Assembly (NCBI GenBank): GCA_014621425.1
Contig: JAANBB010000004.1
Location: forward strand, 310,001-374,000
DNA from: Cylindrodendrum hubeiense
Lineage: Eukaryota; Ascomycota; Sordariomycetes; Hypocreales; Nectriaceae
Reading direction: 5' to 3'
DNA: 64,000 nucleotides
In this document: piece by piece, positions 10,330-20,315 of the stretch
Position numbering within the stretch: the first letter of the stretch is position 1
How the letters are laid out: every line of letters begins with the position of its first letter
The notes under the pieces: model-generated
The model's input: only the letters and a program-made list of their open reading frames with translations
What the model was told of the DNA's origin: nothing
Database searches by the model: none
Program-made: the position numbers and the translations under genes

Positions 10330-12308
10330 ATGACCATGATGGGGCTGATAGAGCTAACAGCGGTCCTTTTGGCCTTCGTTTCTCTCGCTTCAGGCTATGG
10401 GGAATCGCCCGCAAAGTTGGAGGCCCGCGCAACAAGCACACTAAATACGTCTTCGCCCACCACCTTCCGAAGACGGGCGCTACACGCAAGTAAGTAGACC
10501 TGCTCATAACCTTGAGCACGGTCGTGGAATGCTAACATGGTTTAGTCGCCATCTTGAATGATCGTCTTTATATTGAGGGAGGAGAGACTTCCCCGTATAA
10601 TGCAACAGACGACACCCTGACTGGCGTCACGAACCCTCGTACGACAAGACCCTTGAATAAAAAGTTGCAGTTCTGAATACTGATGCCGGAGTAGTCAACA
10701 CGACCCTTTGGATTCCCTTGGATTCGTCCTGGACCAACACCACCGTCACCTTTACCGAGATCGAACAAGATGAGCCCCTGCCGATCAACAACCTGAGGCT
10801 CTGGGCCGACACCGGATCAAGCACTTTGTACCGATGGGGTGGTGATGGTCCCTCTGGCGACACAGCCGTCGCCGATGACATTGACCTCTGGACGATCAAG
10901 GTGGATGATGACGGCACTGGCACCTGGGCGATAAAGACGGCTTCGAATGACGATTTCTTCTCGGATATTTACAGCGGCGCAAGCGGAGCAGGTACCGTTT
11001 GTGAGGGTCTGGGATTATACCTCGGTGGTTATGGAAGCAGCGCGTCGGACTCGAGACTCAGCGATACAGAGTTTCCCGCTCGTATGCCTCTACCCGGACT
11101 TTTGACCTACAACATGACCGACAGGACGTGGGCGAACCAATCGACCTTGCCGCTGAACCCTCTGGACGGCGGTACATGGACCTCGGGCGAGGCACTTTGC
11201 ATCCCTGGATATGGAGACAATTCTCTCGTCTTTACTCTCGGCGGCCAAACCACACCAGCAACCTCGGCTGCGAGGGCCGATTCCGAGTTCACCGACTTCT
11301 CGAACATCACCATCTACAATCCCATCTCAAATGAGTGGTATTGGCAAGCGGCTGGCGGAGATGTGCCCAGAGGCCGGACGCAGCTCTGCGCAGTAGGCGT
11401 CAAGGGAAACAACACCTACGACATGTGAGATTGTGGCTCCTCAATTTGCGTTATCATTGCTAATATAACCAACCAGTTATGTCTATGGTGGAGTAGACCG
11501 TTCAAATGATGCCCTGAGTGATATTTCAGTTCTGTCCATCCCTGGATTTCAGTGGTTCAGCCTCGACGTCACCTCCTCGGCTCGTATGCGCCAGACTTGC
11601 GCTGTCGTGGGTCAGAGCCAGATGCTGGTATTGGGTGGTATTTTGTCAGAATGGGACTGGGCGAGCGCTGACCCGTGGGCCCAAGCCCTGGGTATTTTCG
11701 ACCTGAATACTTGGGAGTGGAGTGATAAGTACGATGTCGACGCGGATGAGTATACGACTCCAGACACGATCCTGGACTGGTACAACGACGGGTAAGTTTT
11801 TTCCTTTTGGCCTGACTGCTATTTCTACGGAATAATGGCGCTAATTCTCTCATAGTGGATATTCCACAGTCGATTGGAGCGGCGACGAGGTGAAGGCTCT
11901 TTTTGGCACAGGTAAGCGTTATCTATCCAGTGGTTTTCAATGTCGAGAACAATTTCGCTAATATGAAGAATAGCCACTGCATGGCCCGATACAGTTTCAA
12001 CATCCTCCGCTTCAGCCTCCGCTTCCGCTTCCTCCTCATCCTCTTCATCGACCCCAGTCGGACCAATCGTAGGAGGAGTAGTTGGTGGTGTCGCAGCGCT
12101 TGCCCTGGTTGGTGCCACGTACTTCTTTTGGCGACGGAAACACAGCAAGAAGATAACCGACCCGTATGAGCTGGCAACTAGCAGTCCAAAGACAGAACTT
12201 CACTCTGAATCCACTTCTCCAGCGGTTGGGGTTGAAGAGCCCGTCACACTCAACCCCGTGGAGCTTCCTGGGAATGGAAACCACAAGCCGGTTGAGCTGC
12301 CTGGATAA
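10330..12308 (+). CDS. Kelch-repeat protein with signal peptide and C-terminal membrane anchor
   Basis: Secreted, single-pass membrane protein of 562 residues from six exons: 10330-10489, 10546-10638, 10695-11424, 11477-11791, 11856-11911 and 11974-12308. The start MTMMGLIELTAVLLAFVSLA is a signal peptide. The ectodomain is a beta-propeller of kelch type, with YIEGGE, YRWGGDGP, a LYLGGYGS segment, VYGGVDRS and LVLGGILS blades and many N-glycosylation sequons. A serine/alanine-rich stalk (about residues 455-475) precedes the single helix GPIVGGVVGGVAALALVGAT, a basic stop-transfer WRRKHSKK, and an acidic cytoplasmic tail with two VELPG copies. The second intron was placed at 10639-10694 (56 nt, ending GTAG) rather than at an equally in-phase 32-nt alternative. 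Such fungal proteins are surface or cell-wall-sensor candidates; the ligand is unknown. Confidence 0.82.
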
Positions 12309-12467
12309 TGGTTGGAAGAAAGATTAGCAGCAATGAAGCAATGCCAGGCTTAGATATATAGGATAATGCATAATTGTATCTGTCGGCTGCCTATATTCCA
12401 AAAAGATTGGGCTGTGAATCGGGTGATTGCCTGGGCGTGTAGTCGCCAATCGAAACATGGAGGGGAT

Positions 12468-12712
12468 CTAGGCCACCCGTACTCCCATCCTACGAGCATG
12501 ACTTGTACATATTCTTTTAAAAGCGCTGTTAAACTTGACTAGATCATTATTCAGCTTGTCTGTGGCCCATTTCTGTGCGTATGCCCTGTTAGCTAGAAGC
12601 TCCTTGGAAATGCAGACACTCACTACTGCATACCTGGATGATGTGAGAGGTGGGGAGGGGTTGTGATAGAATAACTTAATGCTCTCACACATATAGTCGA
12701 AGTGGCTGCGAG
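12468..12712 (-). CDS. Possible two-exon gene fragment of unknown function
   Basis: Low-confidence call. A reverse-strand frame reads KLFYHNPSPPLTSSR, then a credible 48-nt intron (GTATGC donor, CTAACAG acceptor), then AYAQKWATDKLNNDLVKFN and a C-terminus ending ARRMGVRVA. The join keeps phase, and the residues look protein-like (charged helix). No start codon with a sensible upstream region was found before the tyrosinase 3' end at 12882. It may be the 3' remnant of a lost gene or a small unrecognised one. Confidence 0.25.
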
Positions 12713-12881
12713 ATCGAACAAGAAGCGAGTCAAGGATTTCTTTTGTGTGTACTCCTTACATTCATGTTACCTCCCACGCATTGATCTTGCAGAACATATG
12801 TAAATATATCGTGACATAACATGAGCGCGCATAGCAATAAATTGCGAGCACTTCATCTAATCTAGTTGGTAATCGTGAGGA

Positions 12882-15800
12882 CTAATTCCTGGGCACGTAG
12901 ATTCTATCAAGAGGATACAGATGATCATCAGGGTTCGCTCCACCGGGGCGGCCCTCTGTAATTTCGTAAGCCCCCTTGTAGTTGTTAAACTCTGACATCA
13001 TGTTTCGATCGGCGTAGTGATGAGCATCTCCAACAGCGACCGAGATCTTGAGAGACGGGACATCACCAAAGTCAACAATCTCGTTCAGGCAGGTCACGCG
13101 CCATTCCAAGTTGCGCTTCAGGAATGGGACCACATGTTCCGGTTCCATACTCTCAAGATAGTTTGCTGTACCCTCACGTGGATTCACATGTTGCTTGTAG
13201 TAGGTGATGAGGGCGTTTGTCAAGACAACGCGACCAGTGACCTTGGTTTTGTCTTCTTCCTGCTTGCGACAGTTGCCACAGCCAGGAGCGTTGAGACCTG
13301 TGTCCGCAGCTGCCGAAAAGTTGAAGACTTGACCGAGAGACGAGTTGTCACCGATAAAAGGTGGCGCACCAGGTACATCGCCAATGAAGATGTGAACCGT
13401 AAACATCTTGCCCTTGAGCTCCATCCTGATTCAGTTAGCACAGGCATAGTATAGGAATGAAGGAGCCGTACCTCTCATAGACAACATTCACAACGTAGTC
13501 ATGGCTTTGAATGTCCTCGAACCCGATTTCTTGCTCAACATCCGCTGTACACATTAATTTCTCGCCACGTGCTTTCTGGGCAGCGGACCAAGAAGAGTTG
13601 TAAGACTTATTGAGGGCACAATGGAGACTCTTTAGATGTTCGTCACGGTCGTATGTGCCATCTGCCTTTGTGTGTTGCCACTTTTCGAGACCAGGGTACG
13701 TATAACCGAGAGCAGTCACCTCGCGAACACTGACAGAGTTATAGTAGCCATCAGCGGTTTCGCGGAATGGTTTCAGGTCGTCCAATGGGTGATCAAGGTT
13801 CCCTTTAGCAAGACTGAAATTTCCAGGGTCGATGTCTCGGGTATCTTTTCCATCGAACCAGATGTCTTTACCAGTGTCGCCGTGCAATATTTGCCAAGTG
13901 GCAAACAGGCGGTCAACGTTGCTGTTTCTGTCAGTATTTAGAGCTAAGACGCTGAAAATAAACTTACCAATGATGAAGCCAGAATATGGGGTCAAATGCG
14001 GCGAGAGGAACGTGGGACATATGTCCCATCATAGCAACACCGTTGGTTACTTTCGTCGGGAATCCACCACAGAACAGATGCATAATGTCGTGAAGATGTT
14101 CAGCCGAGTCATATGCGTAGTCCGCCTCCACGTACTCCTTTTTGGTGACATCGATATCGGGGAATCTCTTACTTCCGAAATCTTCGAATTTGTTGATAGT
14201 AAGCAGTCGATAGAAGGCATCTCTCAAACTGGCGGACAGGTTTCCTTGGCGTTCGACATCGTCGTTGGCATTCGTCTTGGCATCCTTTTTTCCACCCTTC
14301 TCGCCGTTGGAAAATTTGTAGTCTCGAAGCAATGTCACGATACCGGAATTGTTTTGATTGCCATCAACCCACTCCGAGATGATCGTATCATCAGTAGCGT
14401 GTCGGGTAGTTCCCGTGCACATGTCGTACTAGAGGATGTAAGTATCTGTGGGCTGGCTTCTGCAACGGAACTTACAGGAATAAAAGCAGTCTCGTCGCTC
14501 TTAACACCACCTAGCTTAACCCCGCTAGCAGTGATGCGCAAATCCGTACGGCGATCAGCGGATCCGAGGCTGCTATGCCCCATTGGCATCATATCCGGCA
14601 TTTCAAACTGGTAGAATGCATTAAGGCAGTACTGAAGCGGCGGGAAAGGGATCTTAGCCCAACACCAAAGTAGATGCCCTCCCACAGAAATCCTCAATCA
14701 AGCGTCGGCAGCAAGTCTCCCTGGGTCGGGTGTGCGCGTAGGCCACAGCTGGAGCTATCGGCTGCTATCTCTTGATTCTGGGTTCTTAAGGAAGGAAAGC
14801 ATCTAATTAGATGCTTGGCTGAAGAAATGATGGTCTTCGCGTTGGCAAGGCGTTGAAAAACCGTGATTGATGTGATGAAAATCCCGACCTCAAAGACTCG
14901 GGCGCGACTAATAGCAAAGAAAATCGAGGGAAAATTGCAAATTAATACAAGTAATACAGAAAATTAAGAAGACTCTGCTGGGAGGGCTAGGGAAGGTCTC
15001 GTTCCTCCACCAAGCTATCCTTTCAAAAGGTTTTCTCTCGTGTGTTGATGCTTTCTACCCCAAGGTCTCTGGTCGGAGACCTTCCCTTTTATCCGCCCTC
15101 CCGGGCGGCCCCACATTTCTCGGCCCTTCCTGTCCGATGCGGCAATCCCCGCCGCTTCAGTACCCCTGTAAATGGGGTGCGGGAAGTCTGATGAGGACCT
15201 TTCTCGCCCGCAGGGCACGGGGAATGTTGTAGTCCGTTTTCTCCGGGTTGCTATGGTCCGGCTTTTTCAAGGCCCAATCCCAATACGGGAATCGCCAAGA
15301 CCTTGCTGCGTTGAGAAGATCGTTATGATCGCTTTCGTTCTGATACTTGGTGGCCTCGTCCTTCATCAGTTCATAGATGACTTGCTTTTGATAATAAGTA
15401 TAGTGGCAGTCTGGCAGTGATCTGGATTCATACCTCCCAGAGCAGCATGTACGCTCGGTGCCAAGTAGTGAATAAGATACTGGCGTGAGTGCAGTAGCCC
15501 TCATTCTTCGTTGCTCCATCCTTGGGAGCTTCATCCCAGGCGACATACGGCTTCCCATGGATTCCTGGTGAAAAAAGGTTAGTTTGCCTCTGTACTGATC
15601 ATACAATCGATATGCATACCAGCAATTTGGTACCAAGACAGCTTCTCATGAGGGCTCATCTGAGAAAATCTCCAGAACGCCGGGAAAAACAAGGCTTTCT
15701 GATTGAGGTGAACAGGATCATCGGACTGGTACCATTCATCAATCTCCATTCGCACAGGCACCTTGCGAAGCTCATTCTTGTCAGGATGGAGACCATCTTG

Positions 15801-15890
15801 AATTCCCGTGATCGGGTAGCTGTCAGAGTTTGATGCCATGATCAATAGCAGTAAAGTAGTTGTGGTAGTAAGAAGGAAGAAGGTGCTCAA
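12882..15890 (-). pseudogene. Tyrosinase (type 3 copper oxidase) interrupted by a MITE
   Basis: Oxidises monophenols and o-diphenols to quinones. Exons: 15620-15890, 15434-15564, an exon cut into 15163-15384 and 14476-14631, then 13968-14428, 13472-13921 and 12882-13425. CuA landmarks are YCTHASILFTTWHRAYMLLWE and the WRFPYWDWA signature. CuB landmarks are EHLHDIMH and DPIFWLHHCNVDRLFATW. The last 180 residues form the C-terminal domain of fungal tyrosinases, with CGNCRKQEEDK. Without the insert the product is 744 residues. The insert adds a stop two codons after LPAPHLQ; exact removal of the element plus one TA rejoins the halves in frame. The first Met gives a hydrophobic MSTFFLLTTTTTLLLLI leader; a second at 15839 (MASNSDSYPI) lies at a more usual distance from the TATA box. 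No second lesion was found. Confidence 0.87.
14632..15160. mobile_element. 529-bp MITE with 13-bp terminal inverted repeats and TA duplication
   Basis: The left end reads CTGAAGCGGCGGG (14632-14644) and the right end is its exact reverse complement (15148-15160). TA dinucleotides flank both ends (14630-14631 and 15161-15162), the target duplication of Tc1/mariner/pogo-class elements. It has no transposase-sized frame. Internal palindromes include GCATCTAATTAGATGC (14799-14814), an 8-bp stem AAGGTCTC/GAGACCTT (15062-15083) and CCGCCC/GGGCGG (15093-15108). It lies inside a tyrosinase exon. The superfamily assignment rests on the TA duplication alone. Confidence 0.85.
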
Positions 15891-15931
15891 ACTTGCTCTT
15901 ACCAGCCAGGCTACGGAACTGGGACGATCAC

Positions 15932-15938
15932 ATTTATA
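15932..15938 (-). promoter_or_regulatory. TATA box of the tyrosinase gene
   Basis: TATAAAT on the reverse strand, 42 bp before the first Met and 93 bp before the second. With transcription starting about 30 bp downstream, the first Met would have a leader of only some 10-15 nt, which favours initiation at 15839. Confidence 0.5.
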
Positions 15939-17989
15939 CCTGTTTTCTTACGGTTGCGCGAGGAGAAGAATTTGCTTCACGATAAGAAGTCACCGATAAC
16001 CTAGATTGCAGACGAGACAGATCTATTGATAGTTGCCAAGAACGGGCCGATCAAGGGAGAAAAGCAGCTGAGACAATGTCCGCCACAGCATCTAACGATA
16101 CACACAAAGTATACTTTCTGCTTCCCAAGTGGACCTTTTCCTTAGGAGGCGCTGCCACGGCTGGCTGAAGAGATATATTAGGCAAAGTCAAGTTTCAACA
16201 ATTATCCAGATAACGATGGATATTTGGCCTAGAACAATGCCCATACATTTGCTTGCTCCACCAGGTGGAGCTCTGGCATGTCCCACCAGCCCGCCACGAA
16301 CTAATTTGTTGACCGCATCACATTTGGAAACTTCGGTGAAGCAGCTCCATAATTTCAGTTCTGCTAAAATGATTATTCAGATTTGCGGAGCTCGTTTGTA
16401 TTCGGTGCCTTTCCCATAAATGTATGACCTGCTGATGCACTGTTGTGGGCTAGTAAATTCCGATATATTACTCCAGCCCTATCAGCTTGAGATAAACAGT
16501 GTGTCTAAGTTCCTGTGGCTATTTACACCTGCACCAGTACACAGAGCTCAAACACGTCTCTTATGATGGGATGAATATGACAAATGATTACAGAGACGGT
16601 CAGTCCATTCGATGCGAGCCAAGGGTTCGAGGTGGATTGGGTGGCTGGTGGACAGTTGAAAGGCGCGCGAACCATGTACGCGACCCCTTCCCAGTTCGAG
16701 CAAGACAAGCATATGCCAATTCAATAGTTCACATGGTACGAGACGAACTATTGGATCGAACGCGGACCGTCAGTGTGTTTGCACTGCTGAACATGCAATG
16801 CAGCTTTGAAGAGCGGGCCTAGCGCAATTGTGACGCGGGAGGGCCGGTCCTTTCCGGGATCAATGCATTCAGCCGCACAGCTAAGCCAATAATAGAGAAG
16901 TCCACACACTAGTATGCTGCCGACTGTGCAGATACTTCCGTATTTCCGACAGGTTACCGGTAGTCCGGATGACTCGTCCTGAAAGCGTAGCCCGAGATCT
17001 GGAACACAGTGCAGAACAGGGCAAGTAGAAGCCCCTAGCCGACTCTGAGAATGTGACACGTGGCTTAGCCTTTGCTCAGCCGAAAGATTAATGCCTACAC
17101 GTTTCGGCCCTGCGGATGCACCTGGCTTGCAAAGAGGCTTGCTGGTATCTTAGGCAAAGGACATCGAGGGAAAGTTTTGTTATGAAAACAATAATGATAC
17201 AACAGGGCCTTATCTTCGCTCGATCGGCTGAGTTTTGTGCAATGAAAGTAAACTTTCAATGTTTGACGATGACAGTCTTTGGCGTTTATGTAACCGCCCT
17301 CCGTAAGCGAGACAAGAGAGAAGCGATCCATGACTGCATTAGTATAGTTTAGAAAACAATTGCTTGTGAATTTTACCGCATTAGTGCTCCTAGTGAGTCC
17401 ATCTGGAATTCTCGCGACATAATTAGTTGAAGTAATCGACGTCATACATGGTAGTCATGCACACAGTGCTTTGTCAGTGAGGGGGATGAATTTCTCACTG
17501 GAACATAGTACGCACCAGGAACATCAAAGGAGCCTCGAGTAATCACTAGCTTGCACGCGCATCTGACATTAGTGCTCTAGAAGTGCGGAGGTTATTTTCG
17601 TAGGTAGAGCAGTCACTCCTGAAGTTACCTGTGATCTCCCTGAACAATAACGGTTTGCCCAGGGAGCGGTAACCCTAGATAGATGGCACGTGGAGGACGC
17701 TGAACGTGCCTGCAAATCTCATAAAGATGATGCGCCGCAGACGGGGTCCCACCGGGTGCTGATATCATTCTTAGGAACAGTATCATCCCTAAATCCGCGA
17801 TGGAGTCAGTTGAAACATTATTTTTATTTAGTTATTAGCTACAACCCCCATACATCGACCTTGGTGCACCAGAGCCAGAGCGACATGGTCGACGTGAGTA
17901 CAACATGAATATCTTGAGAGTGAAACAATCAAGGGGAAAAAAGAGGCTGGTCCTGTAACAGCCAGCGTGCCTGCTCAACTAAAGACCTT
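15939..17989. other. 2-kb region with no gene seen
   Basis: Upstream of tyrosinase and downstream of the 7TM gene. Only short unrelated frames are present, with no domain, splice pattern or strong repeat that I could support. Confidence 0.4.
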
Positions 17990-19307
17990 TCATACTTGAA
18001 CAATATCACTACTCTTCCTGCGGTGGGCTGCCATGGTGTCGGATTCTTGTGGCATGACAAACGTGGCACCTTTGGCGATACCAGCGTCAGCAACATATGT
18101 TACAACTCCTTCATTGTCTTGGGCGCTCCCAACTGTCTCAGATGCTTGTTGACTCTGTTTTATGTCATGGAACGGTTGCTCATTTTGGGAGTGTGCCCTG
18201 AAATGCGAACGTCTGCTCCAACCACGCGATACTACACCGAGCAATGGGCGCAGTGCTGGTAGCGCGATGACAATAATCTGGGTGGCGATTTCTGTCGAGC
18301 CAACAAGATCTAGAACGGATTAGTCCATCTCGAAATAAAAGCCATGCAAGGAGACAATAGTTACAAGTCGAGTAGTCCCAAATAGATTGCACGGTCAGGA
18401 TAAACCGTGCAATGCTCGTGAGGACTGTGCCTATGCCGAGGAGAAATATGCATAACAAGGCTCTCCTATCTTTCTTTTGCAATGCCTTTAACCTAAGTAT
18501 GCCGAACGGTAGTGCAAAGACTGGTGATGGTTTTCTTGTTAGTGTACATAACTGGTATTGATTATTGACACCTACCAAGCAACTCTGAGGTAATGCCGAT
18601 TGACCAGTTAATGTACATGGGCTCTACACTACTAGCCAATGTACACTTGGAATCATTATCTGCCCTAAAAAGGAATTAGAAACAATGAAAAAGATGTATT
18701 AATGACAGTATCGCGGAGAATAGCATCGATGGGCCTACCAGTTTTGAGATATGTCAACACCACACCAGAATATATCCACGGATGCGGTTGTGACAAACGC
18801 ACAAAAGGTGCAGATTGTAACAAGGCAAAGACACATCCGTAGTTTCTTTTCGTGTTTAGGGAAAAGCTCGTTATAGAATGCTAGTAGACTAAATCTTGGA
18901 AAGTAAAAGCCCAGATCGAAGATGACTGAACTGGCAAATTTCCACTGCTTGATGCATTAGCATGCGACTTAGGGTAATGGATATAACAGAGGCATGCATA
19001 CTTTTGCAAAGCCAGGATCGTAATACTCATCGGCAAAAGCATTTTTGCCTATTGCCGACGTGTAAGTATCTCCAACAACAAGTGAAAGGAAGAACAAGAG
19101 AGAGAGCAGAAGGAAAATCTCGGATAGCCAAAATGACCACACCCTATGCCATGTGCGTACTGCTAGTCGAGCGAACACAACGATAAAGCAAAAAGCGAGA
19201 AGAATCCACTCCCCAATCTAAATGCGATGTTAGTAGCCCTCGGTGTATATGTGCATGTAGATCGGGAAGGCCTAGCGTACTAAGAATTCTTTGTTGCTGA
19301 TGCCCAT
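17990..19307 (-). CDS. Fungal rhodopsin-domain 7TM integral membrane protein
   Basis: 337 residues from six exons: 19281-19307, 19002-19217, 18739-18944, 18576-18664, 18365-18520 and 17990-18309. The 27-nt first exon (MGISNKEFL) is required: its frame joins in phase to IGEWILLAFCFIVVFARL, TM1. Further helices are EIFLLLSLLFFLSLVVGD, SVIFDLGFYFPRFSLLAFY, a CLVTICTFCAFVTT segment, the FALPFGILRL helix, LLCIFLLGIGTVLTSIARF, and STEIATQIIVIALPALRPLL. The order, the polar loop with a conserved Cys (DNDSKCTL), the IWDYSTYLV turn and the soluble tail match the large ascomycete rhodopsin-domain family often annotated only as integral membrane protein. Ligand and signalling role are unknown; it lacks a CFEM domain, so it is not a classical Pth11 protein. 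Confidence 0.82.
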
Positions 19308-20315
19308 TTTGCCCAATGGTTAGGTATGATAACCCCGGAGCCAAAGCCGTTTTAGCGCTGACTACCGTGATTACTCAGAATGAGATGAGAACTGGTGAAC
19401 AATGATGATGGCAGTTGAAGCTTATTGAGAATAAACCTATTAAACTCGTGCAGATCGTTGAACGGTTTCAAAGTTGACTGGAACCCTGGATTTTTTTTTA
19501 ATGTGAAGGGGGGCGGGGGGGGGGTGATGAATAGGTGCAGAGTTAAATGGAGGAGAAGAGCCAAGGTTTAGGTTCAGGTTAGGAATGAAGCCTCCGCCAA
19601 GGTTTAGTGGCGCACATAGATGCGATGATAATAAAGCTGTCATTCGCTGGTCTTTATTGAGGCTTTTTGTGGGAAGCAAGACAGTTCCGCATTTGCCAAG
19701 GTCAGTAAATCAAGCTTTTGACGGTTCAGACTGACAATTGCCCCGTGACATTGCGAAGAGGGCATGGTCATCTAGGTATTAGCTCCAGCCTAAGCTAACA
19801 GTAACAAGTAACCGAGTTTAATACGCCACCACATATGAATAATTATTCTTAGTCGAGCGGTCATGATGGCAGGCTCTCACATTCTTGAACACCAGATTTT
19901 CTAGTCCACTAAGTATACCATCTACTGGATTTCCTGCTCAGTCATCGAACTCCATGAGACACGAAGAATGAGAGATGCGGTTGATGACGATGGAAGTTCT
20001 TGATTTATTTATCTTATTATTAGTCTTGAGCCCGTCTTCTATAGAAGAGCCTAGCTAAGACGGTAGATTTGATCCGCCACAGATCAGGCTGCAGGATCGG
20101 GCCGCAGGATCGGGTCCGATTTGATAGGAATGAGGAGTGGTCTTGATCGGGTCTGCTTAGTAAGATCTACTTGATCTATCTGATATACTCATAGCTGCTA
20201 GGCTTGGAAAGACGTTTACTCCTAGGTGATCGCTTAGACGGCACTTGAATATTAGATTGAACTGACTGGCTAGATATTAGCCCCCGCTTTTGACGGTTTT
20301 AGCTACAGTCTAAAA
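19308..20315. other. 1-kb intergenic region with a short direct repeat
   Basis: No gene. It contains a G-rich run on the forward strand (about 19507-19524) and a 13-bp direct repeat GCTTTTGACGGTT at 19714-19726 and 20286-20298. The enclosed sequence is moderately AT-rich. It could be a decayed mobile element, but no convincing inverted termini were found. Confidence 0.35.

Noticed and set aside
10639..10670. A 32-nt intron in the kelch gene
   Set aside because: It keeps phase, but it is shorter than usual fungal introns; the overlapping 56-nt intron ending at 10694 also keeps phase and is more plausible.
14632..15163. The tyrosinase insert acting as a GT-AG intron (donor GTACTG, acceptor CTTCAG)
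   Set aside because: The splice signals exist at the element ends, but this splice removes one host G more than exact excision and shifts the frame, giving an early stop. The insert is therefore treated as disruptive.
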